Assembly (NCBI RefSeq): GCF_030704535.1
Contig: NC_081822.1
Coordinates: forward strand, 28,913,001 to 28,977,000
From: Vitis vinifera
Taxonomy: Eukaryota; Streptophyta; Magnoliopsida; Vitales; Vitaceae
Length of the DNA: 64,000 nucleotides
Direction: 5' to 3'
This document shows, in pieces, positions 1-12,041 of this stretch. The translations under genes were made by a program, and so were the position numbers. The notes under the pieces are model-generated. The model saw nothing but the letters and a program-made list of their open reading frames with translations, did no database searches and was not told where the DNA came from. Each line of letters opens with the position of its first letter. Positions within the stretch are counted from its first letter, which is position 1.

Positions 1-774
1 TTCATAATAAATTTGAATAATTTTTTTTAAATAATGCTTCAATTAATTTTAGATTTTATCTTAAAAATCAATTAATTAATTTATTTTTTAATTTTTTCAT
101 AACAACACTAAAAATAAATGGTAATGGGAAAACCCTTAAAATTCATGCATGAATTAGGCACAAAACATCTCATAAAAAGATGCTTAGGGGTCAGCACATT
201 GTCAAAATTCCAGCATCAAGAAAGATGAAATTTTAAAGAGAAGTATCTCTATAGAAAACATTTTTTATATTAAAATATAAATATAAATATAAAAGACGAT
301 TCCTCACGTGACCAAAACGATTGTATTTTTGGACCAACCGTATTTTTGAAATATTTTTTAATGTACGTATACAATTGTCAAAATTCTTTATTGCCCATTG
401 ACTGGTTCATATTGAGATTAGAAAAAGATAATATAAGTTTCATGAGAGGGGTAAAGGAAATCTGAATCCAGCAGAGAGAAGGAAAAGAGTACTCGATTTC
501 CAAGAACTCTATGGCAAGGAAAGATGCTATGCAAAGTTTGAATTCTTAAAATCCTTTCACATTTTGCGGTTGCATTGTGACTCTCGTTCTCGATGATATT
601 AGACTGAACAGCTATCATTGATTTGTCTCTTTCTCCACTTTTTTATTTTGCAAATTATTTTGTTTTCCCCTTTTCTTAGTCACCAACCAAACACTTTTGC
701 CATTGGTGTTGTGTCATTTTAGTTCTTTTTTTCCCCTCTGTTGTTGTTCTTTACCTTGTCTATGATTTTGTTTT
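1..774. other. AT-rich flank without recognisable gene
   Basis: AT-rich sequence left of the hAT element. The only open frame of note (about 66 codons, minus strand, 418-618) has no recognisable motif and is not supported by splice sites or composition. I see no gene here. Confidence 0.5.
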
Positions 775-782
775 CTTTCAAA
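775..782. repeat. Left 8-bp target-site duplication of hAT element
   Basis: The 8-mer CTTTCAAA sits directly outside the left terminal inverted repeat and is repeated exactly at 6037-6044 outside the right one. An 8-bp duplication is the hallmark of hAT-superfamily insertion. Confidence 0.92.
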
Positions 783-880
783 CAAGGATTGAAATATCGG
801 TAAATATGGATATATCGGTACTTGAATTTTACGGATATATCGAAAATATCGGTGGATATTTTTCATCAAATATCGGTGAG
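783..880. repeat. Left terminal and subterminal repeats of hAT element
   Basis: The terminal inverted repeat starts at 783 and is followed by at least four ATATCGG/ATATATCG motifs within about 100 bp. The same arrangement, inverted, forms the right end of the 854-bp element at 23928-24781. Confidence 0.8.
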
Positions 881-1275
881 ACAAAAATTATCCAAAATTG
901 ATAGGAATGCTTAGAAAAATCCAAAGAATGATAAAATAAGCATAAATATACATGTTAAAGTTATTTTATAAGTGTAATTGACATAAATATGGTCAAAGAA
1001 AAAAATATCGGTAAACAGTTTATGATACTTGGATTTTAAGAATAGAAAATATGAAATTTGGAATTGTACACTTAGAAAGTTAGAATTGAGTTAAGAATTA
1101 TTTGATTTTATTAAATGAAAACAATTTACACATAAACATAATACATATGACATTGCAATGGTCCTTAATACCAAAATGAAGATTGATGTGGTTCCATCAT
1201 ATTGTTATTGTTAGATGAAGGGAGCCCATCTTGTTGAAGATAATATTCATACCAGGACATGGAGTTTCGATAGTA

Positions 1276-4200
1276 TTAATTGTATGTACGAACATGCCAT
1301 GCATAAATTTCTTGAGTCCTACCAACAACTTGTCCATGGATAGGAAATCCAGGGTTTTCCCATGTGCTCGTTTGAAATCCTTGTTGTTGCAGCTGATGTA
1401 GAAGGTAGTATGGCATTTGTGTGGAAGAAGGATAGTTATACCTTTCATACTCTTCATAAGTGGAACTTGAAAGATTTTGAGGAGGCTGACCATAACTCAT
1501 TGCATAAGGGGCATAAATGTTGGCTTCGTTTGATGAATCACTGAATTGAGTCTCTACACTCATCGACTCAAAACTGGCCGACAATGAGTCCTCGTTGTAT
1601 GGCATCATCCTTCGTTGTCTTCCTCTATATGGCTTTCCAATGGCTCCAACACCTGGACCGGCTCTTCTAGAGCCGTGGTTTTCATCTTGAGTACAATGTG
1701 TGAAATCATCTTCACAAGTAAATGCCAATGGTTGTCCACTTTGTTGTTGTTGTCTAACATCCCCCTTCATCATTTCCAGGGTCGCTACCATCATTGGTCC
1801 CCTCTCCTCTTGAACCATCATAATCGGAAGCGGAAGTACTAGTAGCACTAGGTCTACTACTATGTTCAACACTCGTGGAGTCAAAAGAAGGTCGAGAAGT
1901 GACTGCTGGCTGAGAAATTCCTTGTCGAAATGAATCTCTCATGTCTTGGCTGAAACTATCAGTATGAACTTCTTCGGATAACACTCGATCAACATCAACA
2001 CCTGCTTCTCGGACATGTGCAGCAATTCGTGGGTCGGGATTTCCATCTTCATCATCTAAATGAAGAGGTCTAACCCATTGAAACAATTGGTTATCTTCTT
2101 CTTCACCAACCTCAGTTGCAATGTCAAGTAAATCGAGGTAATCTTTCTCTGCAACTTTGTCATGTTCTGCTTCCATGTCACATATCTTTAGTTTCATGTT
2201 ATAATAACAGAAAACTAATTGTTGGAGCATCAGGTAAGCAAGCCGATTTCTTTGTTTTGTATGAATTAAGGCAAATGTGCTCTAATTTCTCTCACAAGCT
2301 GAAGATGATGCAGTTTGCGATAAAACCTTAATGGCCAACCTTCTTAATGTAGGAGTGTGATGTCCATACATGAACCACCATTCAACTACAACCAAATAAA
2401 TGATATCAATACTTATATTGGAAAGTTACAATAATATGCTAATGAAATGAATTATTAATTCACAAATAATACTCACTGGGAACCATTTCTGACCTCGAAG
2501 CAATCGCTGCTCGATCACCGAATCCTTTTTTTGCATCTCGGAATAGTATAATCTACATATTAAATAATTGAAAGTGAAAAAGTTGAGTAAATGAAATTCA
2601 ATTATTTAATTTATATTATAACTCTAATAATTTACCTCATTTCCAAATTGACTAAGACCTTCTGATGTAGGATCTAATTTCGCAAAGACTTCATGAACAG
2701 CTTGAAGTAGATCAGGATTAGTACCAACTCCACGTTTATATTGAAATCTTGGATTAAGAAAGAATGCTACAATAGTAAAGTAGAAATGTAAAATTAGAAT
2801 GTTATGAAAGAAACATATTAAATACCAATAAATTTCAAAGATGAATAATACTTACCTGCTGCATGAAGAGGATGTTTAAGAGTTCTATCCTAACGATCTG
2901 CAATTATTTCTAACACCCATTCTTTAGCATTAAGTCGAATGAGGTTCTCTTTCATAACTCGAATCAATTCGTACACAAATGGCATTGTAGGAACAACTTC
3001 TGAATCGACAATGCGAAGAACTGTGTATAGCGCCTCATATATTGACACTAACTTTCCCACTCTTTCCCAGTACGCATGGTCAAACATAAGTGATTCAACT
3101 TCTTTGCCGATTAATGTGCGACTTAAGTTGTGTTGTGCCCATTCATCACTGATAAACACTTTCTTCAAGTTTGCTTTCTTTTTCAAAAGACTCTCGAGGG
3201 CTATATAATTGGTTGCAAATCTTGTTGCTCGAGGACGAACTATGTCTCCACCACACACCTTCTGCATCTGTGCAAGCAACCAACCATGGTTATAAATGAA
3301 GTTGGTTATCTTTCGAGCCTTTGTAATCAGATCTGCAACACTCGTCCTTTTACGGTCTTCGAACATTAAGTCAATGCAATGTGCTGCACACGGAGTCCAA
3401 TAAAGATTGTATTTCTTCATTAACAACTTCCCCGCCTTCACGAATGCCGACCCATTATCTGTAACTATTTGGACCACATTTTGTTTGCCAACTTCCTTGA
3501 TCACATCATTCAACAAACCATATATGTATTTGTTGTCCTTTATATTATTTGATGCATCAACGGATTTGAGGAAGATTGTGCTACCTTTTGAATATACCAT
3601 GAAATTAATTATGCTTAATTTCGTGGGCCCAATCCATCCGTCAGACATAATCGTGCATCCATAAGTCTTTCACTTTTCTCTTTGAATATTGACATAAGCT
3701 TCCATGTCTTTGTACTCCATATCCAAATACTTGTGTTTGATTTCATAAGGAGACGGTGGTTCTATACCTATACCTACCATCCATATATAATTAAAACATA
3801 TAAGAACATTTGTGTCAATCATACTATATAAATAGTAATGATATTGTTAAAATAAATACAACTTTTAAAATTATAGTAATTACCTGCTTATTGTGCACCA
3901 ACAATCATGTTCTTGAAGTGGTGAGAGTCTGCTTTACTAGGCGGAACACTCTCATATATGAAGAACTTACTGATCAAACGTCCCATGGTTTCCTTGATGG
4001 CACCACCTTTGAAAAGATTTTTCACAGTTTTCTGTCTTGCTGCTGAAGATTTGTACAATGAGGGTGCATCAGGCAGTGATGGATCTGAATATCGAACACT
4101 TTGTGATTTTCGCATTTGCCTTGTTGTTGGATTGGTTGGATGTGAAGACTCGCCTATTATAATTATTAAAATTAAACATATATGCTAATTTAATATTATT

Positions 4201-4762
4201 GATAAAGTTGATAAGAAACAGTAATAATTCAAATTAATATTATACCTGTTTTTCTTTTGCCTTTTATAAAATGTTCTTCTTGTTGTTGATTCCATTCAGC
4301 AGCTTTTGATGCTCGAACCGCCTCTCTATAAGCATGTCGCTGATCAGGGTGCATGTCAGCCAGATACATATACACATCATCATCTCCATCATCATCATCA
4401 CCATCATCACCACCAAGGTTCTCCTCATCGTCCTCATCAATTACATGCCTATGTCTTCTTCCCATTGTGTCTCGCAGTTCTGCTCGAATCTCTTCTATAT
4501 CTACAGCTTTCTTCGCTTTTGCCTTATTTTTTTGCTCTATAAGTCGTCTTATTTCTTGTTTCACTTCTGGAGGCACGTTAGGACACTTTTTTGTATTTGA
4601 ATTAGGGTCTGTATGTGATAGGTGAAATTTAAAACGAGTAATCCCACCACTCTTTATTGCAAACCCACAGTAATTACATATTGTTCCATTTTTGTTTCCT
4701 TCCATAGGTATACAATATTTCCAACAAGGATCTCGACCCATGATACCGCTTTCACTAGCCAT
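1276..4762 (-). pseudogene. hAT transposase (BED zinc finger, DUF659, hAT dimerisation), broken
   Basis: Six exons joined by GT-AG introns can be traced on the minus strand: 4762-4246, 4153-3884, 3773-2866, 2766-2636, 2552-2477 and 2385-1276. Exon 1 starts MASESG and carries a BED-type finger (CNYC, then FHLSH and a later Cys), followed by a Glu/Asp-rich stretch. Exon 3 is the DUF659/catalytic part with MSDGW, VTDNGSAFVKAG and the PCAAHCIDL motif. Exon 6 begins with the dimerisation motif EWWFMYGHHTPTLRRLA, then SSSACERN. The reading frame is cut by stops at 3890-3888, 3672-3670, 2892-2890 and 2284-2282, and by an extra G in the run at 1761-1765 (plus strand C-run). Three of the stops replace an expected Trp codon and one a Gln codon, all explainable by single transitions. 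The stretch at 1276-1750 (Gln-rich, Tyr-rich tail) is the C-terminus. Family assignment is firm; the inactive state is read directly from the sequence. Confidence 0.9.
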
Positions 4763-4829
4763 TTTCTAAAATTGAATTATGAAACTAATATCAAATTTAA
4801 AATTATTAAAGATAAAACATGTAAGAAAT

Positions 4830-5330
4830 TTAATATGCATGAAATTGATAAGAACTAATAAAAATTGAAATTAAAATTGAATTATGCATATATGAAATAG
4901 ATAAACATTACAATAAAATTTCAATATGAATTAAATTAAAATTAAATTAAATTAAATTTGCATATTCATGAAATTGATAAGAATCACTACTAATAAAAAT
5001 TAAAATTAAAATTGAATTATGCATATATGAAATAGATAAACATTACAATAAAATTTTGATAAGAATTAAATTAAATTAAATTAAATTAAATTTGCATATT
5101 CATGAAATTGATAAGAATCACTACTAATAAAAATTAAAATTAAAATTGAATTATGCATATATGAAATAGATAAACATTACAATAGAATTTTGATAAGAAT
5201 TAAATTAAATTAAATTAAATTAAATTAAATTTGCATATTCATGAAATTGATAAGAATCATTACTAATAAAAATTAAAATTGAATTATGCATATATGAAAT
5301 AGATAAACATTACAATTACATTTCCATATG
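4830..5330. repeat. Tandem array of ~134-bp units, four copies
   Basis: The phrase GAATTATGCATATATGAAAT recurs at 4879, 5014, 5148 and 5281, a period of 133-135 bp. Units also contain a variable TTAAA/AATTA run and GCATATTCATGAAATTGATA. The array lies just upstream of the transposase start, inside the hAT element, so it may sit in its promoter or 5' untranslated region. Confidence 0.85.
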
Positions 5331-5549
5331 AATTAGATAATATCAATTAAACTATATATAACAAATAAAATTGAATTATGCATAATAAAATAAATTTTAT
5401 GAAAGGTAAGACATAGCTTAATTAGCCTTGACTTGGAGTTAATCCCTTTCACCACCAAATTTTCAAAATAAAAAAATTTTGCTACATCATATAAGAATTT
5501 TGATGTATGAAATGAAATGGAATGTGGGTATTTATAGGAATTTTTTTGG

Positions 5550-6036
5550 TTAAACTAGCCGTTGGATGGTCAAATAGCAGTTATAAATTAATTTTAACCG
5601 TTGGATCAAAATTTGGTTCAAATTTCACCATTAGATCTTCATATAACCGTTGGAAACACTCCATAGCCCTTGGATAAAGTGAAGATTGATTGTCCACCAT
5701 TGGATCACAAATCTGACCGTTGGAGGCCTTTACAAATACACGGGTGAAATCTGGGTCATCAGATTCTTAAAAATTCAAAATTGGCCGTCAGATCAAAAGC
5801 ATGGGAGCTTCAAAAAATCGCCGATTTTACCGATTAATCGTCGATTTTTTGCCGTCCTTCTCCGTCTTCTCCGCGCATGCCTCCACTGGCCGATTTTTCG
5901 GTTCTCCACCGATATTTCGCCGATATATCGGCGATTTTGCCGATTTTTGGCCTATTTTTCCGTCGATCGATAATCGGTGCCGATTATCGTTATGGTGTCG
6001 CCCGATATTCGATATTTCCCGATTTTTCAATCCATG
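5550..6036. repeat. Right subterminal and terminal repeats of hAT element
   Basis: At 5550-5780 variants of ACCGTTGGAT occur about seven times in mixed spacing, and 5810-6036 is rich in CCGAT/CGATAT motifs that end in the right terminal inverted repeat. These are likely transposase binding sites by analogy with other hAT elements (inference). Confidence 0.75.
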
Positions 6037-6044
6037 CTTTCAAA
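6037..6044. repeat. Right 8-bp target-site duplication of hAT element
   Basis: CTTTCAAA, identical to 775-782. Confidence 0.92.
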
Positions 6045-7440
6045 GAAGCTTATAAAGTAAATAATGTTTGAAATGCAATCTTTTATATAACAATAGATAA
6101 TAAAAAAAAAAAGATATAAAAAAATAATATATATATTCTAAAAAGTAATGTAGAGAGAAGAGGAGGAGAATTGAGATAGTGAGAAAGAATTTTTCTCTCA
6201 TTGACGTGTGATTTTATTTTCACCAAAAGCTTTTTATAAACTCATAAAAGTTTAAAATTAATATCTTCATTTAATCATTTTAACATGAGTATTAATGAAG
6301 GACCGAAGGGTCCCCCCTCCCATTTGTTTTTAATATAAAACAAACTCTCTCGTAGAAAAAATGAGAGAAAATAAGAGGGGAAATAAATGAATAGAAGTTG
6401 AGCATTGAAAGGGAATTAAATAATGATAGAGAAAGGGAAAGAAAATGAGAAAAAAAGAAGAAAAAGAATAATCAAAGGATGGAGCACTCGGAAAACTCAC
6501 CTCACAGTAATGTTGTTGATTCTCTTTTTGTTCTATTCTACCTTGGCTTCACCAGAGTCAAAGAATTGTGATGCATATGCCAAAGATAGAAACCATTAAA
6601 AAAAAAAAACCCTAAAATATTCTTCTCATGAAAGATGAAACAATCTTGTTTTGACACTCACTACAATGTTGTTTTATTGGGTTAAAGAACATCTATTTTT
6701 GGGTTGCTTTGTATCATCATAACGTATGGTATGGAAAATATCAAAACAACACAACTAGTATCTCGAACGATATAATATATTTTCTAATACACTATATGAT
6801 ATGTATTGATTCCACTCCGAGATGATAGGTATCACATCATAAATATCATGTATCTTATAATACTAATAACAATGCTTATAGTGTTTCTTGGAAAACAATT
6901 TGTGATTTCTCCTAAAAACACTTCCACTACCAAATGCACATTTAAGCACTTAAATTAGACAAACAGTTATTGAAGCACATTAAGCACTTCGAACACATTT
7001 GATAGTAATTCTACCTTTTAATATTTTTAATACTTGAAAATTTTCGTCATTCAAATGTTAAAAATGTTTTTTAGAATTACTCTCTTAAAAGTGTATTTGA
7101 TAGTGATTTTAAAAAACATTTCTAATCTTTTTAATACTTGAATTATAAAAATTTTCATGTTAGAAAAGTTAAAACCATCTTCTATAATTACTACCAAATG
7201 AGCTCTAAATTAGATAAACAGTTATTTTAAATTATTAACATTTAAAAAAAAATCATTGCACAAACCGAAGTACTAATATATAACATTGAAGTTTAGAAAA
7301 ATCTAACACTTTTATACATCCTTACAAAGAAGCTCCACTGCTCTTTACTGAGAAAAATACATTTCAAATGATGGTTCGACCAATAAGCGAAGTGGTTTAA
7401 CATCAAAGTTCTTCCACATCCACTTTCTCGATCACCTTTG
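6045..7440. other. AT-rich spacer, no gene seen
   Basis: AT-rich DNA with A- and T-runs. Around 6900-7200 there are short repeated phrases (forms of TTTGATAGTAATT and TTTTTAATACTTGAAAATTTT) that look like a decayed AT-rich MITE. No coding sequence is recognised. Confidence 0.4.
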
Positions 7441-8345
7441 CTCTTTCCTAGGATTTGGCTGTTTCAAAATGAGATTGTCTTCGGAACCAACCCGACCTTC
7501 GTTGTCAGAACCCTTAAAATCTTCATCATTTCCATACCATGGCACACTGCCACACTATAATAGTAAAACTTGTCATTCTTGTCAGCCTTATCAACTAGAT
7601 TATTTCCTCCTAAAATTAGAGTCTAACTACTATTTGAATGAACCTCTTGAGGCATTGAGGTTGAACGGAATCCACTGTGATAATCAGGATAAACACTCGC
7701 TGGAATCTTAAATTTATATTGGGTGGAACTGAATCCTGTCACTGTTGCAGTGTCAGTCCTGGCCAAGAGGCAATACTGAGCTGCTGTAGTTTGTTGAACT
7801 TGAGGTCCTCAGAATTTAGGTTGTTTGTCATCACCGAATGGCCAAAGTTGGTGATGTTTCTTGAGAGGGTGTCCAGCATCTGTGGAGACTAGAGATTGAG
7901 TACAGTTGGCCTGGCAGCTCTGATTAGTTTCCCATCTGAGCTGGAATGTTTAACCCGTAAGCACCATTGAAGCTGTTCATGCCAGGGTGGATAGAAGGGT
8001 CCCGATGAATCCGAAAGAGAGGTCTGGGCCTTACAAGGCCAACATTGCTGTTGATCTGTTGAACTCAGTCAGACGGCCAGGACGGAGCAGCAGATGGAAA
8101 GAAAGACTGGCTCAAATGGCCAGCCAAGAGCTGAATGAGTTGAAAGCACATGCTTCTCCAGTAAACAAATTGCTCCCATCTTTAATTTGTCGCAGTTTAT
8201 CCTCTTGGGAATCCATATTGCAAGGTATAGCAACAGGAGCAGAATCTTGAGGGAGAGATGAGAGTAATGTTGATGAAGGCACAAAAAGTGGCTTTGGTGG
8301 TGTCGCATCATTCTCTCCTACCCATCCAGGTCCAAACTTCACTCC
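7440..8345 (-). pseudogene. Decayed gene fragment, family not recognised
   Basis: Base composition rises here relative to the flanks and the minus strand reads as protein-like text in pieces. The clearest frame is 8342-8112 (starting MKFGPGWVGENDATPPKP and containing SSTLLSSLPQDSAPVA). Further down, 7860-7630 reads with stops and frame changes, including GDDKQPKF and TATVTGFSSTQYKFKIP. There is no intact long frame and I cannot name the family. The part at 8215-8345 is also present in copy B of the segmental duplication (42038-42180), where the same minus-strand frame stays open, which slightly favours a once-coding sequence. It could also be non-coding transcript sequence. Confidence 0.35.
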
Positions 8346-11300
8346 AGGGGGCTATGCTCTAAAACTAGGTATCTGTGGAGATCAAAATTTGAAGGAAAAT
8401 CAGTAACCCTTAAATTTATTTATTGATCGATGAAGAACACATCTATGAAATCTACATTGATTTTACACCTCTCAGTAATCATATTCCAACTGATCAAATA
8501 ATTGATCCTCACAAATAAAAAAGAAATTCCTGAATTACATGGGCATAACTGAATACATCCCTCACATGTTTTCTGGGTAATGAATTGACTGTAACAAGGA
8601 GCCTTGCTTGGAAGATCAAATCTATAATTATGAGGATCATCGAGCAAGTATTATACCACATAATCACATTGCCAGAGGTTACATTCTTCCAACAGTTAGC
8701 CAAGACACTAGCAGCATGACCATTTCCATGTTCTTCTTATTTGAAATGTGGTGAAGTACACATATATATAAACAAGAACTCAGAAAGAATTCATGTGGTA
8801 TCAGTACTCTAAATTTCTTTTCCTTTTTATTTTCCCATTCTAGTTCCTAGGAAGCAAAGAAAGTTGCCTAATGAGCTTACATTGCAATATTAGATGTAAA
8901 CAAGAGGAACCAAAATGAACATTATGATAACAGGATTAATAAAAATGTATTTACCTTTTATTTTGCTAAATCATTGATTTGATCTTGAGAATTCTTTTTC
9001 TCCCTGATTATGCATATTAATTTCTAGGGAAGTACACATTCTTCTTTATCATGGACCTTTTCATATCACTGCAATCCGCATAAAAATGAAAGAAATTCGT
9101 TTGAGATTATATTTAAATATGGATTATACTTGAGAAGAATCCAAACAATAATGGAGCTACATAGATACACGTTATTAACAGGCAGTATGAAACACATAAT
9201 GGAGCTTGATTGAATTAACTAAGGTCCTTATCCAAAAAACCACTTAAGCAAAAAAGTCATGCAAACTCTATCTAAGGTTAAATATTTTAAATAAACCTTT
9301 ACCATAGATTAAGATCCAAATTATGATAAGATTATGATAACCCTTATCCCATGTTATCCTTATCACTCTTAGGATTTTATAGTAGGTAAGCCTTATCTAA
9401 AAGGAATTTTGGAAATATTGTGATCCTTTAAAGGGAAAAGGGCCTTGATGGGACTTAATTGGAGTGACTAAACCAAAAGAACAATGTAAAGATGCAGATT
9501 TAGGCAATTTGGGCTTAATGATTGCCATGAATCATCCTCACCCTAGCAGCTCAGGCCTAGATTGAGATAAGCAAGCTTGAGTTAGTTCACATGAGCATAG
9601 CCTAACTTAATTAGGCATATCTAAGCTAGTTGTGTATGGGCCCCACTCAACCTTCTTAAGGAAGCCTTGAAAAGGCTTAGAATGGCATGATGACACGGGC
9701 TTAGGTGAATATATAGGCCACTTGGACCTTTCTTAACTTAGGCCTACCTAAGCATATCTGAGTAGGTAGGCGGCTAGAGTTGAATTTTGTAGACAAGATG
9801 CCATAGGCTCAAGCTCACATTATTTGTGGTACTTATTATTGACTAAATTATATTTTAATTAAATTAATTATATTCTATGGGTTAAGCTACTTAACTTTCA
9901 CAAGATTTCACCATAACATATCAATAATTAATTCTTGGGTTTTATTTGGGCTTTTTGATTAATTAAAACCCATCTTATGGCTAATTAATGAAATAGGACC
10001 AATGAGCTAGATTAAGTGACCTTAGTCCATATTTTGGGCCCCAGCCACTTGTCCATTTCTAGCCTATATAAAAGCTTTAGAGTTTAGGGTTAGGCTAACT
10101 CTTAATCTCACATCTTCTAAAAGAATTGTAGTCTCCATCTTCCTTAATCTAAGAGTTAATATCCAAATAGGAGTCATTGGGTAGAAGACATACAAGAGGT
10201 CTTCAAGAGCTTCATGAAATTGAAGAGAAATAGTGTGCGGGAACATCCAAATTCAATGGTATGGTTTATGAAACTTAAAGATCCTATTTTTGAATCGTTA
10301 TTACTTTCACTTTGCTAGGTTTGAGATGCCAACAAGGCCAATTTGGAATCTATGTGATGCCAACAAAACTTCCTAGCAACCTTAAGTTTGAGAGTCATTT
10401 TGTAGGGGCAAAGGCTGCATTGGACATGTAGCTCTTCCAATCACAAAGAGGAATTGAATTCTATCAAAGATAGGGTTGAGTTTGTTACTTTAAGTTCTAC
10501 TAATCTATATTTTTTCTTCTGGTGTTTTCCAATGGTCTCTCCTTTCATTACTTTTCTTATGTTTTTGTATTTTAGATTATTCTCATTTATAGTAATTAAG
10601 AAAAATAATTACATTTATCTTTTATGTATTTCTTAGCTAAAAATGAAGAAAGAAACATAGAAAAAATTTTCATACAATTTTGAAGAGAAAAATGAACATT
10701 AAAATGTACCTTTTGGTATTTGACCTCAAAACAAAAACTGTCATATGCTTGAAAGCCATTCTCATCATTTTCTCATGGCATTTATTAGTTTTTCTAAAAA
10801 CAATTTATATTGAACTAAGAAATGGAAAAAATGAAATGCATTTTCATCATCTATAGTAACATTTCACAAAAGTTGTGTGCTATTAAAACCATTTAGTCAT
10901 TAATGTCTACTAGAAAAAAAGAACTTCAAGATGCTTCTAGATAAAATTTGAAAACTTTACTCTTACCATCTTCTTGCCATATGAGGCATTTTCAATTTTT
11001 ATGATCATATCTTCACCATTGAATAAGTTAAATTCAACTACAAGGCCCATTATTCACTATTGTTGATTTGAACCCTCCTTATCTGTTGGGATGAGCCCTT
11101 TTCACACCATCTTTCCTATTGATCCATTGGAAATACAGCTTCAGCTTCCATTCTTCTCAAGGCCAAAGATGCTTTTGCGTCTAATCAATCGTCTAATGCT
11201 TTCCTTTCTTATCCACTACAATGTTGAAAAAAAGAAAAAAGAAAAAACATGTAGATACTAATATAGTTTCTGAATAATACAAAATCAGTTGTTATTTAGG

Positions 11301-11545
11301 GAAACTGATCATATTTGGGTGTTACATAACTATAACTTAAGTTTTTCATTTTGACTAGAGATTTTTAGGAACTGAAAATTTGGGTATAATATGTATTATC
11401 AAATTAACATAGGAACTTGAAAATTAAAATTATAACTAACAGTTAAAAAGGCTTTGATTTGTGCTCAATGTTTGTATAAAAAGTTTATTAAAGACATGCT
11501 TTTGAGTATATGAATACAAATCAATGCTTTACCTTGAATTTGTGC
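8346..11545. other. Duplicated non-coding segment
   Basis: No gene is recognised. A TATA-like sequence at 10065-10074 (TATATAAAAG) is followed by transcript-like text; the equivalent in copy B has TATACAAAAG (44881-44890). Short open frames here carry no known motif and are not conserved as proteins between the two copies. Confidence 0.4.
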
Positions 11546-12041
11546 TAGGGATAGCAATAGGGTGGGTTCAAACGAGTCACCTTCCACATCCTAAACCCAT
11601 TCCATCTACACAAAGTAATTCCTATCGCCACCCTAAAAAAAAAAAAAAAATAAACAGGGCAAAATGAGGCAGGTATGAGAATTTCCCATACTCGTCCTAC
11701 CCCATTTGATTTTTATTTATTTTTAAATTACATTAAAATTAATATAATTTTATAAATAAGTAAATATTATGATTTTTGTAACTTATTTTATTAATAAGTA
11801 ATTTTTCTTTGTTTTATATGTATTAAAATAGGAAAATAAAAAAAATAATTAAATTATTTTTAAATTAGTTATATATAATTAGGACAAGACAATAATCAAA
11901 CCTGCCCTAAACCCATCCCTAGTTTAAAGAAAAATCTCAAACTCACCCCTAACCCTTTTATCTTAATTCCAAACCCATCCCATTAGAGGAAGGGTAGGGT
12001 GAGGTCAGGACTCGAAGAAATCTACCTTATTGTCATCGATA
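11546..12041. mobile_element. Small hAT-type MITE, copy A
   Basis: Ends are TAGGGATAGCAATAGGG (left) and, reading the complement of the right end in copy B, TAGTGATGACAATAGGG. The left flank is ATTTGTGC (11538-11545). In copy A the right flank has lost about a dozen bases, but in copy B the right flank is ATTTGTGC (46845-46852), so the original 8-bp target-site duplication can be recovered by comparing the copies. There is no coding capacity. The element was present before the segmental duplication. Confidence 0.75.

Larger units (their letters stand above)
783..6036 (-). mobile_element. Complete hAT-superfamily DNA transposon (5,254 bp)
   Basis: Both ends are defined by imperfect terminal inverted repeats: the left end reads CAAGGATTGAAATATCGG and the complement of the right end reads CATGGATTGAAAAATCGG. 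They are flanked by identical 8-bp duplications (CTTTCAAA). Subterminal regions carry many copies of an ATATCGG-type motif on the left (790-880) and on the right (5880-6030), plus an ACCGTTGGAT-type motif at 5550-5780; such clustered motifs are the usual transposase binding sites of hAT elements. The interior holds a six-exon transposase gene on the minus strand and a 134-bp tandem array upstream of it. The exact duplication suggests a not very old insertion, but the transposase is broken, so the element could now move only with transposase supplied in trans. Confidence 0.93.

Noticed and set aside
4306..4625. Plus-strand histidine- and serine-rich frames
   Set aside because: Shadows of the acidic stretch of the transposase exon on the other strand.
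5686..6071. Overlapping frames rich in Arg/Phe/Ile
   Set aside because: They fall in the CCGAT-rich subterminal repeats of the hAT element and end at its terminus.
10064..10246. Minus-strand frame of 60 codons, also at 44875-45060, and a TATATAAAAG box on the plus strand
   Set aside because: The frame has no motif, and the box is mutated in copy B. It could be part of an old LTR, but I could not find matching ends.
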